From: Sulfuriferula plumbiphila
GTDB taxonomy: Bacteria; Pseudomonadota; Gammaproteobacteria; Burkholderiales; Sulfuriferulaceae
Direction: 5' to 3'
DNA: 64,000 nucleotides
Assembly (NCBI RefSeq): GCF_009938015.1
Contig: NZ_AP021884.1
Coordinates: 248,001 to 312,000 of the forward strand
Position numbers and translations under genes: made by a program
Shown: positions 18,396 through 27,753 of the stretch, one piece after another
How positions within the stretch are numbered: the stretch's first letter is position 1
Layout of the letters: each line of letters opens with the position of its first letter
The notes under the pieces: model-generated
Database searches by the model: none
What the model was told of the DNA's origin: nothing
What the model saw: the letters and a program-made list of their open reading frames with translations, nothing else

Positions 18396-19515
18396 ACTCG
18401 CCCCCTACGCCGCCCGCAGCGCCGATTCTCGCGGGCGGCGTCATGCCGAACCACCTGCTGCACCGCGCAGCGAATTCCAGCGCGACCGCGACCGCATCAT
18501 CCATTCCAGCGCCTTCCGCCGCCTGGAATACAAAACCCAGGTGTTTGTGAACCACGAAGGCGACCTGTTCCGCACCCGCCTTACCCACAGCCTGGAAGTC
18601 GCCCAGATCGGCCGCACCATCGCGCGCATCATGACGCTGAATGAAGACCTGGTGGAGGCGGTGTCGCTGGCGCACGACCTTGGCCACACGCCGTTCGGCC
18701 ACGCCGGGCAGGATGCCCTCAACGCCTGCATGAAGGAATACGGCGGTTTCGAACACAACCTGCAAAGCCTGCGCGTGGTGGACAAGCTGGAAGAACGCTA
18801 CGCCGAATTCGACGGCCTCAATTTATGCTTCGAGACGCGCGAAGGCATCCTCAAACACTGCGCGCTGCATCATGCGCGCATGCTGGGCGACGTCGGCGAG
18901 CGCTTCATCATGAAGCAGCAGCCCAGCCTGGAGGCGCAGGTTGCCAATCTCGCTGATGAGATCGCCTACAACAACCACGATGTCGATGACGGTCTGCGCT
19001 CGGGCTTGATCACACTGGAGCAACTGGAACAAATCAGTCTGTTTGCGCGCCATCTGCAAGCGGCCAAGGCCAAATACCCGCAGCTTAATGGCCGCCGCCT
19101 CATCAACGAAACCGTGCGGCGCATGATCAACACCCTGGTGCTCGACCTGGTGGAACACAGCCAGGCCGCCATCCATGCAGCCGGGGTGCAAAGCGTGGAT
19201 GAAGTGCGCGCCGCGCCCATGCTCATCGGTTTCAGCCCCGCCATTGCCGCAGAAAACCGCGAACTCAAGCAGTTGTTACGCAAACACCTGTACCGTCACT
19301 ACCGCGTCGCGCGCATGAGCAGCAAGGCTGCGCGCGTCGTCACTGACCTGTTCGGCGTGTTCCTGTCCGACCCCGGCCTGCTGCCCACTGAACATCAGGA
19401 GAAAGCCCGCAGCGACGCACCCAGAGCCATCGCCGACTATATCGCCGGGATGACCGACCGCTATGCCATGCGCGAGTATCGAAGGCTGTTTACGATTGAG
19501 GAAGTGAGTTTGTAG
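18379..19515 (+). CDS. dgt: dGTP triphosphohydrolase-like HD protein
   Basis: A 378-residue HD-domain protein of the deoxyguanosinetriphosphate triphosphohydrolase-like family, which hydrolyses dNTPs to nucleoside and tripolyphosphate. The metal motif is seen as [10 protein letters not shown], followed by [14 protein letters not shown] and an [14 protein letters not shown] segment with the distal Asp. [14 protein letters not shown] is a conserved N-terminal signature. I chose the ATG at 18379, inside the end of aroB, because residues before it in the longer frame translate aroB in another frame. Confidence 0.93.
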   Translation: MSSRPELAPYAARSADSRGRRHAEPPAAPRSEFQRDRDRIIHSSAFRRLEYKTQVFVNHEGDLFRTRLTHSLEVAQIGRTIARIMTLNEDLVEAVSLAHDLGHTPFGHAGQDALNACMKEYGGFEHNLQSLRVVDKLEERYAEFDGLNLCFETREGILKHCALHHARMLGDVGERFIMKQQPSLEAQVANLADEIAYNNHDVDDGLRSGLITLEQLEQISLFARHLQAAKAKYPQLNGRRLINETVRRMINTLVLDLVEHSQAAIHAAGVQSVDEVRAAPMLIGFSPAIAAENRELKQLLRKHLYRHYRVARMSSKAARVVTDLFGVFLSDPGLLPTEHQEKARSDAPRAIADYIAGMTDRYAMREYRRLFTIEEVSL

Positions 19516-19625
19516 ATTTTGCCTGCGCCTGGTTTTTCATCAGCCGATTTCGCTTCGATGTATGTGGTCACGCGCCCATAAATCCCGGACGGGCTTTGGT
19601 CGCTTCAGTGCATGGATAATAATTC

Positions 19626-19654
19626 TTGTAATGGACCGATCGGTTCGATATAAT
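19626..19654 (+). promoter_or_regulatory. nemR promoter with embedded palindromic operator
   Basis: TTGTAA (19626-19631) and a perfect TATAAT (19649-19654) are separated by 17 bp. The spacer contains TGGACCGATCGGTTCG (19632-19647), a nearly perfect palindrome. A repressor bound here would block RNA polymerase, implying autorepression by the TetR-family gene that follows. The same TGGAC(C/T)G half-site recurs upstream of nemA. Confidence 0.75.
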
Positions 19655-19686
19655 CCGCATTCCTGTATTTTACAAACAAACAGTTA

Positions 19687-20283
19687 ATGCCCCGCTGTCG
19701 CGAATTCGATATCGACCAAGCTCTTGACCAGGCGCTTAATGCGTTCTGGCTCAAAGGCTATGCGGCAACGTCGATGACGGATCTGATGGCCGCCATGGGG
19801 TTGAGCAAAAGTAGTTTTTACGAGTGTTTTGGTAGCAAGCGCGAGGCCCTGCTGGCAGCCTTGAGCCGTTACAGCGCACGCGAACTGGCCGAAACCCGGC
19901 GCCATTTCAGCGCCGCTGGGCCGGTCGCTGCGCTGCTCGCGGCCTGGGTCAGGCACAGCATTGATCCGGCGGCATGCCGTCCCAGCCAGCGCTGCGGCTG
20001 TCTGATCGTGAATGTCGCCGTAGAGCTGGCACCGCATGATGGCGAAATTGAAGATGCTGTGCGCCGCCACCTCGATATGCTCGCGGCTTTTTTGGCTGCA
20101 GCCATCCAGCGCGGGCATGCCGATGGTTCGATACCGACAAGGTTTGAGCCCGCCCACGGCGCCGACATGTTGCTCAATTTGATCGCCGGTATACAGGTAC
20201 TGGCCAAGAGTGGTGTGGAAACGCACAGACTGGCGGCAATTATTGATGTGCAATTGGATTGCCTGCTTGGGCATTCACATTGA
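19687..20283 (+). CDS. nemR: TetR-family repressor, NemR-like
   Basis: A 198-residue regulator. The N-terminal helix-turn-helix (about 8-54, ALDQALNAFWLKGYAATSMTDLMAAMGLSKSSFYECFGSK) is followed by a ligand-binding domain with a cysteine cluster, CRPSQRCGCLIVN near 98-110. In E. coli NemR, a cysteine in the equivalent region senses hypochlorite, quinones and aldehydes. Downstream nemA and yqhD homologues fit that role. A palindrome inside its own promoter and a second one before nemA are the likely binding sites. Assignment to NemR specifically rests on this context. Confidence 0.82.
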   Translation: MPRCREFDIDQALDQALNAFWLKGYAATSMTDLMAAMGLSKSSFYECFGSKREALLAALSRYSARELAETRRHFSAAGPVAALLAAWVRHSIDPAACRPSQRCGCLIVNVAVELAPHDGEIEDAVRRHLDMLAAFLAAAIQRGHADGSIPTRFEPAHGADMLLNLIAGIQVLAKSGVETHRLAAIIDVQLDCLLGHSH

Positions 20284-20290
20284 ACTTTTT

Positions 20291-20320
20291 TTGAATATTT
20301 TGGACTGTTCAGTCCATAAC
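20291..20320 (+). promoter_or_regulatory. nemA promoter and operator
   Basis: TGGACTGTTCAGTCCA (20301-20316) is a 7-bp perfect inverted repeat around TT. It lies between a TTGAAT -35-like box (20291) and a CATAAC -10-like box (20315-20320) with an 18-bp spacer. Its half-site matches that of the nemR promoter operator. Confidence 0.65.
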
Positions 20321-20335
20321 AATGGGAGCAAGTTA

Positions 20336-21463
20336 ATGACCACTCAGCACAATAGCAACACCCACGCATCGACTCTGACTGACCTGTTCCAGCCCTACGC
20401 CATGGGCCCGCTGACGCTGGCAAACCGTATCGTCATGGCTCCGCTCACCCGTAGCCGTGCACTTGCTGGCGATGTGCCCGGCCCGCTCGCGGTGACGTAT
20501 TACACGCAACGTGCCAGCGCCGGTTTGATTATCAGTGAAGCATCGCAGATATCGCAGCAGGGAAAAGGCTATGCCCAGACGCCAGGCATCTACAGCGCCG
20601 CGCAGGTTGCTGGCTGGCGCAAAGTGACTGACGCGGTGCACGCTGCGGGCGGGAAGATATTCATCCAGCTCTGGCATGTCGGCCGCATTTCTCACCCCGA
20701 GTTTCAGCCCGGTGGTGCGCTTCCCGTCGCGCCCTCGGCAATCAGGCCTGCAGGCACGGTGCATACCAGCAAGGGCAAGGAAGACATGGTTACCCCGCGC
20801 GCACTGGAAACGGCAGAGATTCCCGGCATTGTCGCCGATTATCGCAAAGCGGCGCAGAACGCGTACGATGCGGGTTTCGACGGCGTCGAAATTCATGCTG
20901 CCAACGGCTACCTGCTCGACCAGTTCATGCGCGACAAGACCAACCAGCGTAGCGACGTGTATGGCGGCAGCATCGAGAACCGTAGTCGCTTGTTGCTGGA
21001 AGTCACTGATGCAGTCCTTTCTATATGGAGCGCTGACCGCGTGGGGGTTCGCCTCTCGCCGCTCAGCACTTTCAGCGACATCGACGACAGCAATCCGGCG
21101 CCGCTATTCAGTTACGTGGTCAGGCAGTTGGCGCTGCGCAATCTTGGCTATCTGCACATGATCGAAGGCAATACCGGCGGCCCGCGTGAAACCGGCCGCG
21201 ACCTGGATTTCAAAGATCTGCGCCAGCTTTTCCCCAATACCTATCTTGCCAATAATTGTTATACGCGTGAAATGGCGCTGACCGCACGCGGCAACAATAC
21301 CGCTGATCTCATCGCCTTCGGCCGGCCTTTCATATCCAACCCCGATCTGGTCGAGCGCCTGCGCCGCAATGCGCCGCTTAACGAGTTGGATCCGGCTACC
21401 CTTTATGGCGGCGGCGAACACGGCTATACAGACTATCCTTTCCTCGACCATACCAGGGCCTGA
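20336..21463 (+). CDS. nemA: N-ethylmaleimide reductase-like old yellow enzyme
   Basis: A 375-residue FMN-dependent alkene reductase using NADPH to reduce electrophilic alkenes, quinones and nitro compounds in the cytoplasm. Signature segments are GPLTLANRIVMAPLTRSRA, LWHVGRISHPEFQPGG, the catalytic-site VEIHAANGYLLDQFMRD and DVYGGSIENRSRLLLEV. The ATG at 20336 follows GGGAGCAAG; the longer frame overlaps nemR. It is 3 bp upstream of yqhD and sits behind a TetR-type operator, so it is probably induced when NemR is oxidised or alkylated. Confidence 0.93.
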   Translation: MTTQHNSNTHASTLTDLFQPYAMGPLTLANRIVMAPLTRSRALAGDVPGPLAVTYYTQRASAGLIISEASQISQQGKGYAQTPGIYSAAQVAGWRKVTDAVHAAGGKIFIQLWHVGRISHPEFQPGGALPVAPSAIRPAGTVHTSKGKEDMVTPRALETAEIPGIVADYRKAAQNAYDAGFDGVEIHAANGYLLDQFMRDKTNQRSDVYGGSIENRSRLLLEVTDAVLSIWSADRVGVRLSPLSTFSDIDDSNPAPLFSYVVRQLALRNLGYLHMIEGNTGGPRETGRDLDFKDLRQLFPNTYLANNCYTREMALTARGNNTADLIAFGRPFISNPDLVERLRRNAPLNELDPATLYGGGEHGYTDYPFLDHTRA

Positions 21464-21466
21464 ATC

Positions 21467-22621
21467 ATGCAGAATTTCAACTTCCACAACCCGACGCGCA
21501 TCCTTTTCGGTCAGGGCCATCTCGCCGACCTCGGTCGAGAAATCCCGGCCGGTGCCCGCATACTCATCACCTACGGCGGCGGCAGTGTGGTCAGGACCGG
21601 CACGCTGGATGAGGTCAAGGCCGCGCTCAAAGACTTCACTGTATTTGAATTCGCCGGCATTGAACCCAACCCCGCTTATGAAACCCTGATGCAGGCGGTG
21701 GAGCTCGCCCGCCGCGAGCGCATCGATTTCCTCCTCGCCGTTGGCGGCGGTTCAGTGATCGACGGTACCAAGTTCATCGCCGCCGCCATCCCCTTTGCCG
21801 GCGATCCGTGGAGCATACTTGCTGAACATGCCGCCATCGACAGCGCCGTCCACTTTGGTACCGTGCTCACCCTTCCCGCCACCGGCTCGGAGATGAACAG
21901 CTTCGCGGTGATAACCCGGCGCGCGGGTAACGACAAGCTGGCCTTCGCCAGCCCGCTGGTGTTCCCGCGTTTCTCGGTGCTCGACCCCACCCGGACCTAC
22001 ACGCTGCCGCCACGCCAGGTAGCCAACGGTGTGGTCGATGCCTTCGTGCATATCGCCGAGCAATACCTCACCTACCCGGCCGACGCCAAGGTGCAGGACC
22101 GCTTTGCCGAAGGCCTGCTGCTCACCCTGATCGAAGAGGGGCCAAAAGCCCTGCAAACACCGGACAACTACGCGGTGCGCGCCAACCTGATGTGGACAGC
22201 GACACTGGCGCTTAACGGCCTGATCGGCGCCGGCGTGCCGCAGGACTGGGCCACCCACATGCTCGGTCACGAACTCACGGCGCTACACGGACTCGACCAT
22301 GCGCAAACGCTGGCGGTAGTGCTGCCTGCGATGCTGCAGGTGCAGCGCACGGAAAAACGCGCAAAGCTGTTGCAGTATGCGGAGCGTGTATGGGGCTTGC
22401 GCGACGGGGATGAGGACGCGCGCATCGATGCAGCCATTCAGCATACCCGGCAATTTTTTGAATCGATGCAGGTGCTGACGCGCCTGTCCGACTACGGTAT
22501 CGGCGCCGACGCCATTCCGGCGCTGGTGGCGCAACTGGAACGACACGGCATGGTCGCGCTTGGCGAACATCAGAATATCGACGTGGCGCGCTCGCGGCAG
22601 GTTTTCGCACTGGCTGCCTGA
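21467..22621 (+). CDS. yqhD: NADPH-dependent aldehyde reductase, iron-type alcohol dehydrogenase
   Basis: A 384-residue group III alcohol dehydrogenase closely matching E. coli YqhD along its length: FNFHNPTRILFGQG, LITYGGGSV, FAGIEPNPAYETLM, LAVGGGSVIDGTKFIAAA, VVDAFVHIAEQYLT and GHELTALHGLDHAQTLA, the last two carrying the metal-binding Asp and His residues. It reduces toxic aldehydes such as acrolein, malondialdehyde and methylglyoxal-type products. Its coupling with nemA makes a coherent reactive-electrophile response. Confidence 0.95.
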   Translation: MQNFNFHNPTRILFGQGHLADLGREIPAGARILITYGGGSVVRTGTLDEVKAALKDFTVFEFAGIEPNPAYETLMQAVELARRERIDFLLAVGGGSVIDGTKFIAAAIPFAGDPWSILAEHAAIDSAVHFGTVLTLPATGSEMNSFAVITRRAGNDKLAFASPLVFPRFSVLDPTRTYTLPPRQVANGVVDAFVHIAEQYLTYPADAKVQDRFAEGLLLTLIEEGPKALQTPDNYAVRANLMWTATLALNGLIGAGVPQDWATHMLGHELTALHGLDHAQTLAVVLPAMLQVQRTEKRAKLLQYAERVWGLRDGDEDARIDAAIQHTRQFFESMQVLTRLSDYGIGADAIPALVAQLERHGMVALGEHQNIDVARSRQVFALAA

Positions 22622-22683
22622 ACCTGTGCGCGGTCAAGCCGGGCGCCGGACCACCTGTGACCGGCGCGGAGTGCGCGATCCCG

Positions 22684-23361
22684 TCAAAAATTGCGCTGCA
22701 TTACTGCCCGCGCTGCCACCCAGCATTGCACTTCCAGTGCGCCCGCCTTGAGCAGCGCCCCGGCCAGCGCATCCAGTGTGCTGCCGCTGGTCAGCACGTC
22801 ATCCACGATCGCCACGCGTTTGCCTTGCAGGGTGTGGTCGCAGACAAACGCACCGCGCAGGTTTTTGCGGCGCTCGTTGAGCGGCAGGCTGGCCTGGGGG
22901 GCAGTGTCGATGATGCGCGTGGCGGCATGAGGCAACACCGGCAGGCGCAGAATCCGGGCAATGTGCCGCGCGATTTCATGCGCCTGGTTGAAGCCGCGCT
23001 GCCTGAGCCGGTTGGGGTGCAGCGGCATGGGGATGAGCGCGTCGGGCAGGGGGTGGCTGGCGGCCTGTGTTGCCAGGGTGTCCGCCAGCAGAGAGACAAC
23101 GGCGAGGTTGTGCCGGTATTTGAGCGACTGTACTAAACGATCCAGCGGGAAAGCATAGGTGTAGGCGGCGCGCGTGCTGCCGAAATGCGGCGGGCGTTTG
23201 AGGCAGTGGCCGCATATTGCGCCATTCAGGGTGGGCAGCGCGCACACCGGACAACAAGCCTGGGGATGGTAGGGCAAGTCAGCAGCACAGTCCGCGCAGA
23301 GCTTGGCGCGGCCGGAGAATGTGCCGCATAGCAGGCAATTCTGCGGCAGCATGGAGTGCAT
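22684..23361 (-). CDS. comF: ComF family phosphoribosyltransferase-like protein
   Basis: A 225-residue protein with an N-terminal zinc ribbon (CLLCG, CADC, CCPVCALP and CGHC pairs) and a C-terminal phosphoribosyltransferase fold bearing the PRPP motif VAIVDDVLTSGSTLDAL. ComF homologues help internalised DNA cross the cytoplasmic membrane in naturally competent bacteria (also called GntX). It is convergent with yqhD and divergent from the biotin operon; ComF next to bio genes is a recurrent proteobacterial arrangement. I prefer the ATG at 23361; an ATG at 23352 is possible. Confidence 0.9.
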   Translation of the reverse strand: MHSMLPQNCLLCGTFSGRAKLCADCAADLPYHPQACCPVCALPTLNGAICGHCLKRPPHFGSTRAAYTYAFPLDRLVQSLKYRHNLAVVSLLADTLATQAASHPLPDALIPMPLHPNRLRQRGFNQAHEIARHIARILRLPVLPHAATRIIDTAPQASLPLNERRKNLRGAFVCDHTLQGKRVAIVDDVLTSGSTLDALAGALLKAGALEVQCWVAARAVMQRNF

Positions 23362-23399
23362 AAAATTTGTGCAGATGTTCAATATGAGCCTGGCATAAA

Positions 23400-23428
23400 T
23401 TGACTATCGAGCTGGAATAAAAGACAAT
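23400..23428 (+). promoter_or_regulatory. probable promoter of the biotin operon
   Basis: TTGACT (23400-23405), a 17-bp spacer and GACAAT (23423-23428) form a good sigma-70 promoter 30 bp before the first gene. No BirA- or BioR-type operator was recognised. Confidence 0.5.
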
Positions 23429-23457
23429 TCAGCCCATTCTAACGCGCTGACACGAGC

Positions 23458-23844
23458 ATGAAGGTCAAAAAGGTCATTACCGCCGCGCAATCACGGTTTT
23501 CCGCGCAGCTATTCAACATCGCCAGTGTAATTGCCACGTTGATTCCACCTTTGCTGATGGTCTGGATAGCGATATCGATTTTTGTGTATGCCTCGATCGC
23601 CCATCATCCCAACCCGCGCACGGCGTATTACAACCGCATTTCCGGCTATCGGTTTTATGGGGCGGCCGGGACGATGATGGTGTTTGGCCAGCCGGTTTAT
23701 AAGCTGTTTGACAACTGGCATGGGTTAGTGGCGGTGTGGGCGATACTGGCCATCGTGGTGGTGCCGTGGGGACTATGGAGTATTTACAAAGCGGGCCATG
23801 AACAATGGCAGGATATGACGATAGAGGTAGACACCAATGAATGA
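23458..23844 (+). CDS. small two-helix membrane protein heading the biotin operon
   Basis: A 128-residue protein of unknown function. Two hydrophobic segments (about 21-46, [20 protein letters not shown], and 90-110, [20 protein letters not shown]) flank a tyrosine-rich loop ([12 protein letters not shown]), so it likely spans the inner membrane twice with a basic N-terminus in the cytoplasm. Its stop overlaps the bioB ATG by 8 bp, implying translational coupling. No characterised homologue comes to mind; a role tied to biotin synthesis is suggested only by position. Confidence 0.8.
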   Translation: MKVKKVITAAQSRFSAQLFNIASVIATLIPPLLMVWIAISIFVYASIAHHPNPRTAYYNRISGYRFYGAAGTMMVFGQPVYKLFDNWHGLVAVWAILAIVVVPWGLWSIYKAGHEQWQDMTIEVDTNE

Positions 23845-24823
23845 CCTGACCCAACCCGCCGCCATGGCAGCGGCGGCAAGCGAAAAATGGCGTGTGGCCG
23901 AGGTGGAGGCGTTGTTCGCGCTGCCCTTCAACGATTTGATTTTTCGTGCGCAGAGCGTGCACCGGGAGCATTTCGATCCCAACACGGTGCAGTTGTCCAC
24001 GCTGCTTTCAATCAAGACCGGCGGCTGTTCCGAGGACTGCGGCTATTGCCCGCAAGCGGCGCGCTACGACACCGGGGTGGAAAGCCAGGGCTTGCTGGAA
24101 ATGGATGCCGTGCTGGAGGCAGCGCACGCCGCCAAGGCCGCCGGTGCGACCCGTTTTTGCATGGGTGCAGCCTGGCGCGGACCCAAACAGCGCGACCTGG
24201 ATCCGGTGCTGGACATGGTGCGCGAGGTAAAGGCGCTGGGGCTGGAAACCTGCGCCACGCTGGGCATGCTGAAAGACGGCCAGGCCGAGCAGCTGAAAGA
24301 TGCCGGGCTGGACTATTACAACCACAACCTTGATACCGCGCCCGAGTTCTACGGCGAGATCATCACCACGCGCGCCTACCAGGATCGGCTCGATACGCTG
24401 GAACGGGTGCGCGGTGCCGACCTGCATGTATGCTGCGGCGGCATTGTCGGCATGGGTGAATCGCGCACCCAGCGCGCCGGGCTGATTGCACAACTCGCCA
24501 ACCTCGACCCGCAGCCGGAATCGGTGCCCATCAACCTGCTGGTGCAGGTGGAGGGCACGCCGTTGCAGGACGCCGAGGCGCTCGACCCGCTGGAATTCGT
24601 GCGTACCATCGCGGTGGCACGCATCACCTTGTCCAGGAGTTATGTGCGGCTGTCCGCCGGGCGCCAGCAGATGCCGGAAGCCATTCAGGCGCTGTGCTTC
24701 CTGGCCGGTGCCAACTCGATTTTTTATGGCGAAAAACTGCTCACCACCGGCAACCCGGACGTGGCGCGTGACCGTGATTTGCTGGCCAAGCTGGGGATGC
24801 GGGCGCTGGGGTCGACGCATTGA
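23837..24823 (+). CDS. bioB: biotin synthase
   Basis: A 328-residue radical SAM enzyme inserting sulfur into dethiobiotin. The radical-SAM cluster motif is seen in [16 protein letters not shown] (CxxxCxxC). The other conserved stretches are [34 protein letters not shown] and the C-terminal [10 protein letters not shown]. Normal length. It is immediately followed by an inverted repeat and then bioF. Confidence 0.98.
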   Translation: MNDLTQPAAMAAAASEKWRVAEVEALFALPFNDLIFRAQSVHREHFDPNTVQLSTLLSIKTGGCSEDCGYCPQAARYDTGVESQGLLEMDAVLEAAHAAKAAGATRFCMGAAWRGPKQRDLDPVLDMVREVKALGLETCATLGMLKDGQAEQLKDAGLDYYNHNLDTAPEFYGEIITTRAYQDRLDTLERVRGADLHVCCGGIVGMGESRTQRAGLIAQLANLDPQPESVPINLLVQVEGTPLQDAEALDPLEFVRTIAVARITLSRSYVRLSAGRQQMPEAIQALCFLAGANSIFYGEKLLTTGNPDVARDRDLLAKLGMRALGSTH

Positions 24824-24827
24824 TTTG

Positions 24828-24901
24828 GACAGGATTTACAGGCTTCCTCAGGAGTAACAGGATGAAAATTACATGCAGCTTGAAGTCCTGTTAATTCTGT
24901 C
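24828..24901. repeat. inverted repeat between bioB and bioF
   Basis: GACAGGATTTACAGG (24828-24842) and CCTGTTAATTCTGTC (24887-24901) are complementary at 13 of 15 positions, with a further ACAGGAT copy between them. It begins 4 bp after the bioB stop and ends 15 bp before the bioF start. It lacks a T-tract, so it looks more like a dispersed palindromic repeat than a terminator. It occupies the position where a bioF ribosome-binding site would be expected. Confidence 0.6.
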
Positions 24902-24916
24902 TATTTTGCGACTCAA

Positions 24917-26101
24917 TTGATCAAGCCGTCTCCCACATTCAAGGCACTGGAACATATCCGCCATGAGTTGGCGCAGCTCAAAGCCCGAGGCCTGCAGCGC
25001 AGCCGTCGGCTGCTGGAAAGCCCCCAGGGTGCTCATGTACGCGTGGATGGGCGCGCGGTGCTGTCGTTTTGCAGCAATGATTACCTCGGTCTTGCCAGCC
25101 ACCACGCACTGATTTCCGCTGCCGGCGCAGCCGCGCAAACCATGGGTGTGGGCGCGGGCGCGTCGCACCTCATCACCGGTCACCACGCCGTCCATCATGC
25201 GTTGGAAACGCGCTTTGCCGAATTCGTCGGCTTGCCTGCTGCGCTGCTGTTCTCTACCGGCTACATGGCCAATATCGGCGTGGTGACGGCACTGGTCGGG
25301 CGCGGCGGCGAGGTGTTTGCTGACCGGCTCAACCACGCCTCACTCAACGATGCCGCGCTGTTGTCGCGCGCAAAATTCACGCGCTACCCGCACAACGATC
25401 TGGCTGCGCTGGAAACCCGGCTGACAGCCAGCCGCGCATCGCAAAAGCTGGTGCTGGCGGATGCGGTGTTCAGCATGGACGGCGACCTGGCGCCGCTGCC
25501 CGATTTGCTGGCGCTGTGCGAGCGTTACGACGCCTGGCTGCTGGTGGACGATGCCCACGGTTTTGGCGTGCTGGGTCCGGGCGGACGCGGTGCGCTGGCG
25601 CACTTTGGGCTGGCTTCGCCGCGCATCGTGTACATGGCCACCCTGGGCAAGGCCGCCGGGGTGTTCGGGGCGGTGGTGGCAGGCGAGGCGGAGGTGATTG
25701 AATGGCTGCTGCAAAAGGCACGCACCTATATCTATACGACCGCGACGCCGCCGCTGCTGTCAGCGACTTTGCTCGCCAGCCTGGATCTGATAGAAGCGGG
25801 TAACGGGCGGCGCACGCATTTGCAAAAACTGATCGTGCAACTGCGAGCGGGTTTGTGCATTCCAAACTGGCAACTAATGGATTCTCCCACGCCTATCCAG
25901 CCCGTGCTGATCGGCAGCAACGATGCGGCATTGGCGGCAAGCCAGCGCTTGCTTGAACGCGGCATCCTGGTACCGGCGATTCGCCCGCCCACGGTACCCG
26001 CCAGCAGTGCACGTCTGCGTATTTCGCTTAGTGCAGCACATACCGAAACCGATGTGGCGCAGCTGGTGGATGCGCTCAACAGCATTCATGCAGATGGCTG
26101 A
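24917..26101 (+). CDS. bioF: 8-amino-7-oxononanoate synthase
   Basis: A 394-residue PLP enzyme condensing pimeloyl-ACP with alanine. Motifs include FCSNDYLGLASHHAL, GVGAGASHLITGHH, LVDDAHGFGVLGPGGRG and the PLP-lysine region ATLGKAAGVFGAVVAG. The only usable start in frame is TTG at 24917; the preceding stop is at 24881 and no ATG or GTG lies between. No clear Shine-Dalgarno is seen. Residue count before the conserved core fits the family, so the TTG is plausible but translation may be weak. It overlaps bioH by 8 bp. Confidence 0.94.
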   Translation: MIKPSPTFKALEHIRHELAQLKARGLQRSRRLLESPQGAHVRVDGRAVLSFCSNDYLGLASHHALISAAGAAAQTMGVGAGASHLITGHHAVHHALETRFAEFVGLPAALLFSTGYMANIGVVTALVGRGGEVFADRLNHASLNDAALLSRAKFTRYPHNDLAALETRLTASRASQKLVLADAVFSMDGDLAPLPDLLALCERYDAWLLVDDAHGFGVLGPGGRGALAHFGLASPRIVYMATLGKAAGVFGAVVAGEAEVIEWLLQKARTYIYTTATPPLLSATLLASLDLIEAGNGRRTHLQKLIVQLRAGLCIPNWQLMDSPTPIQPVLIGSNDAALAASQRLLERGILVPAIRPPTVPASSARLRISLSAAHTETDVAQLVDALNSIHADG

Positions 26102-26861
26102 GTTGCATATCGAAATACGTGGCCAGGGTATGCCGCTGGTGCTGTTGCATGGCTGGGGCATGCACGGCGGCGTCTGGGCAGGTGTGGCTGACGAGCTGGC
26201 ACGGCATGATCAATTGCATATTGTGGATTTGCCTGGCTACGGCGGTAGTGCAACTCTCGCTCCTTACGCGCTGGAAACGCTGGCGGCGCGTTTGATCGAT
26301 GCATTGCCGCACTATTTCAATGTATGCGGCTGGTCGCTGGGCGGACAGGTTGCGCTGACCCTGGCGAAGTTATATCCCGCACGTGTGAACAGACTGGTAA
26401 CTGTCGGCACCAATCCATGTTTTGCGACCCGCGCCGACTGGCCGCAGGGTATCCAGCGTGAGGTGTTGCAAATCTTCGCAGACAGCCTGGTGAACGACTA
26501 CGAAGGCACGCTGAAGCGTTTCCTTGCACTGCAAGCCAGAGGTGACGAGTCGGCGCGGGCAGTGCTGGCACGATTGCGCGATTTGCTGTTTGCGCGTGGC
26601 AGGCCGGATCAAGCAGTACTCGAGGCCGGACTGGCTATATTGCTCAATGCCGATCTGCGCGCCAGCGTGACCGGCATCCCCCATCCCGCGCTGGTGATTC
26701 ATGGCAGTCACGATGCCCTGGCCCCGCTGGCTGCAGGCGAATGGCTGGCGCAACACTTGCCGGATGGACATTTGTGCCGCGTTTCCGGCGCCTCCCACGC
26801 GCCCTTCCTCTCGCATAGTGCCGGGTTTGTTTTGGCGCTGACGGATTTTTTGCATGACTGA
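26094..26861 (+). CDS. bioH: pimeloyl-ACP methyl ester carboxylesterase
   Basis: A 255-residue alpha/beta hydrolase that demethylates pimeloyl-ACP methyl ester, ending the BioC-BioH route. The nucleophile elbow is GWSLGG; the acid and base appear as HGSHDALAP and SGASHAPFLSH. The oxyanion-side HGWGMHGGVW motif is present. I chose the ATG at 26094, 8 bp before the bioF stop; an ATG at 26088 would add two residues. It overlaps bioC by 8 bp. Confidence 0.93.
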   Translation: MAELHIEIRGQGMPLVLLHGWGMHGGVWAGVADELARHDQLHIVDLPGYGGSATLAPYALETLAARLIDALPHYFNVCGWSLGGQVALTLAKLYPARVNRLVTVGTNPCFATRADWPQGIQREVLQIFADSLVNDYEGTLKRFLALQARGDESARAVLARLRDLLFARGRPDQAVLEAGLAILLNADLRASVTGIPHPALVIHGSHDALAPLAAGEWLAQHLPDGHLCRVSGASHAPFLSHSAGFVLALTDFLHD

Positions 26862-27753
26862 CGCAATTTACGATCTCGACAAGAAACGCGTACGTGCCGC
26901 CTTCGACCGCGCTGCCGCCAGCTATGACACCCATGCCGTCTTGCAGCGCGAAATTTGCGACCGCATGCTGGAGCGGCTCGATTACGTGAAGCACACGCCC
27001 AGCACCCTACTGGACGCCGGTGCGGGCACCGGTTACGGCGCGGCCAGGTTGCGTAGCCGTTACCCGGAAGCGCATCTGGTGGCGCTGGACCTGGCTGAAT
27101 CCATGTTGCAAATCGCCCGACCCAAACCCAGCCTGTGGCAGCGCATCAGCCGTGCCGCGCGGTTTAGCGCGGTGTGCGCGGACATTGACCAGCTGCCGCT
27201 GAAAACTTCCAGCGTGGACATGGTGTGGTCCAGTCTCGCGCTGCAATGGTGCAACGACCTCAATGTGAGCTTCGCGGAAATGTACCGCGTGCTGGCGCCA
27301 AACGGTTTGCTGATGTTTTCCACTTTCGGCCCGGACACGCTCAGGGAATTGCGTCAGGCGTTCCACACGGTGGATGGCTACAGCCACGTCAACCGTTTCG
27401 TGGATATGCACGACATTGGCGATGTGCTGGTACAGGCCGGGTTCAGTACACCCGTGATGGACATGGAATACATCACGCTGACCTACGCCGATCTCAAAAC
27501 GCTGATGCAGGAACTTAAGGCGATCGGCGCACACAACGTCACGGCTGGGCGCAATCCCGGACTGATGGGACGCACGCGCTGGCAGGCACTGGAAAGTGCG
27601 TATGAAAAATTTCGCCTGGAAGGCCGCCTGCCCGCCACTTATGAAGTGGTTTATGGCCACGCCTGGGTGAACCAGAAAACCCGCACCGCAGACGGGCACC
27701 AAATCATCCGGATGAACCTCCAGCGTCGCCGCACGGAAAAGGGCCTGTTATGA
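26854..27753 (+). CDS. bioC: malonyl-ACP O-methyltransferase
   Basis: A 299-residue SAM methyltransferase that methylates malonyl-ACP to disguise it for fatty-acid elongation. The N-terminus ([25 protein letters not shown]) and motif I ([15 protein letters not shown]) are typical of BioC, as are [12 protein letters not shown] and [13 protein letters not shown]. It is tightly coupled on both sides (8-bp overlap with bioH, 4-bp with bioD), so pimeloyl synthesis genes are expressed as a block. Confidence 0.95.
   Translation: MTDAIYDLDKKRVRAAFDRAAASYDTHAVLQREICDRMLERLDYVKHTPSTLLDAGAGTGYGAARLRSRYPEAHLVALDLAESMLQIARPKPSLWQRISRAARFSAVCADIDQLPLKTSSVDMVWSSLALQWCNDLNVSFAEMYRVLAPNGLLMFSTFGPDTLRELRQAFHTVDGYSHVNRFVDMHDIGDVLVQAGFSTPVMDMEYITLTYADLKTLMQELKAIGAHNVTAGRNPGLMGRTRWQALESAYEKFRLEGRLPATYEVVYGHAWVNQKTRTADGHQIIRMNLQRRRTEKGLL

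Noticed and set aside
22640-22670. CGCCGG/CCGGCG hairpin between yqhD and comF as a terminator
   Set aside because: A six-base stem without a U-tract; not convincing in such GC-rich sequence.
24008-24820. 270-codon open frame on the minus strand
   Set aside because: Antisense to bioB, which has all radical-SAM motifs.
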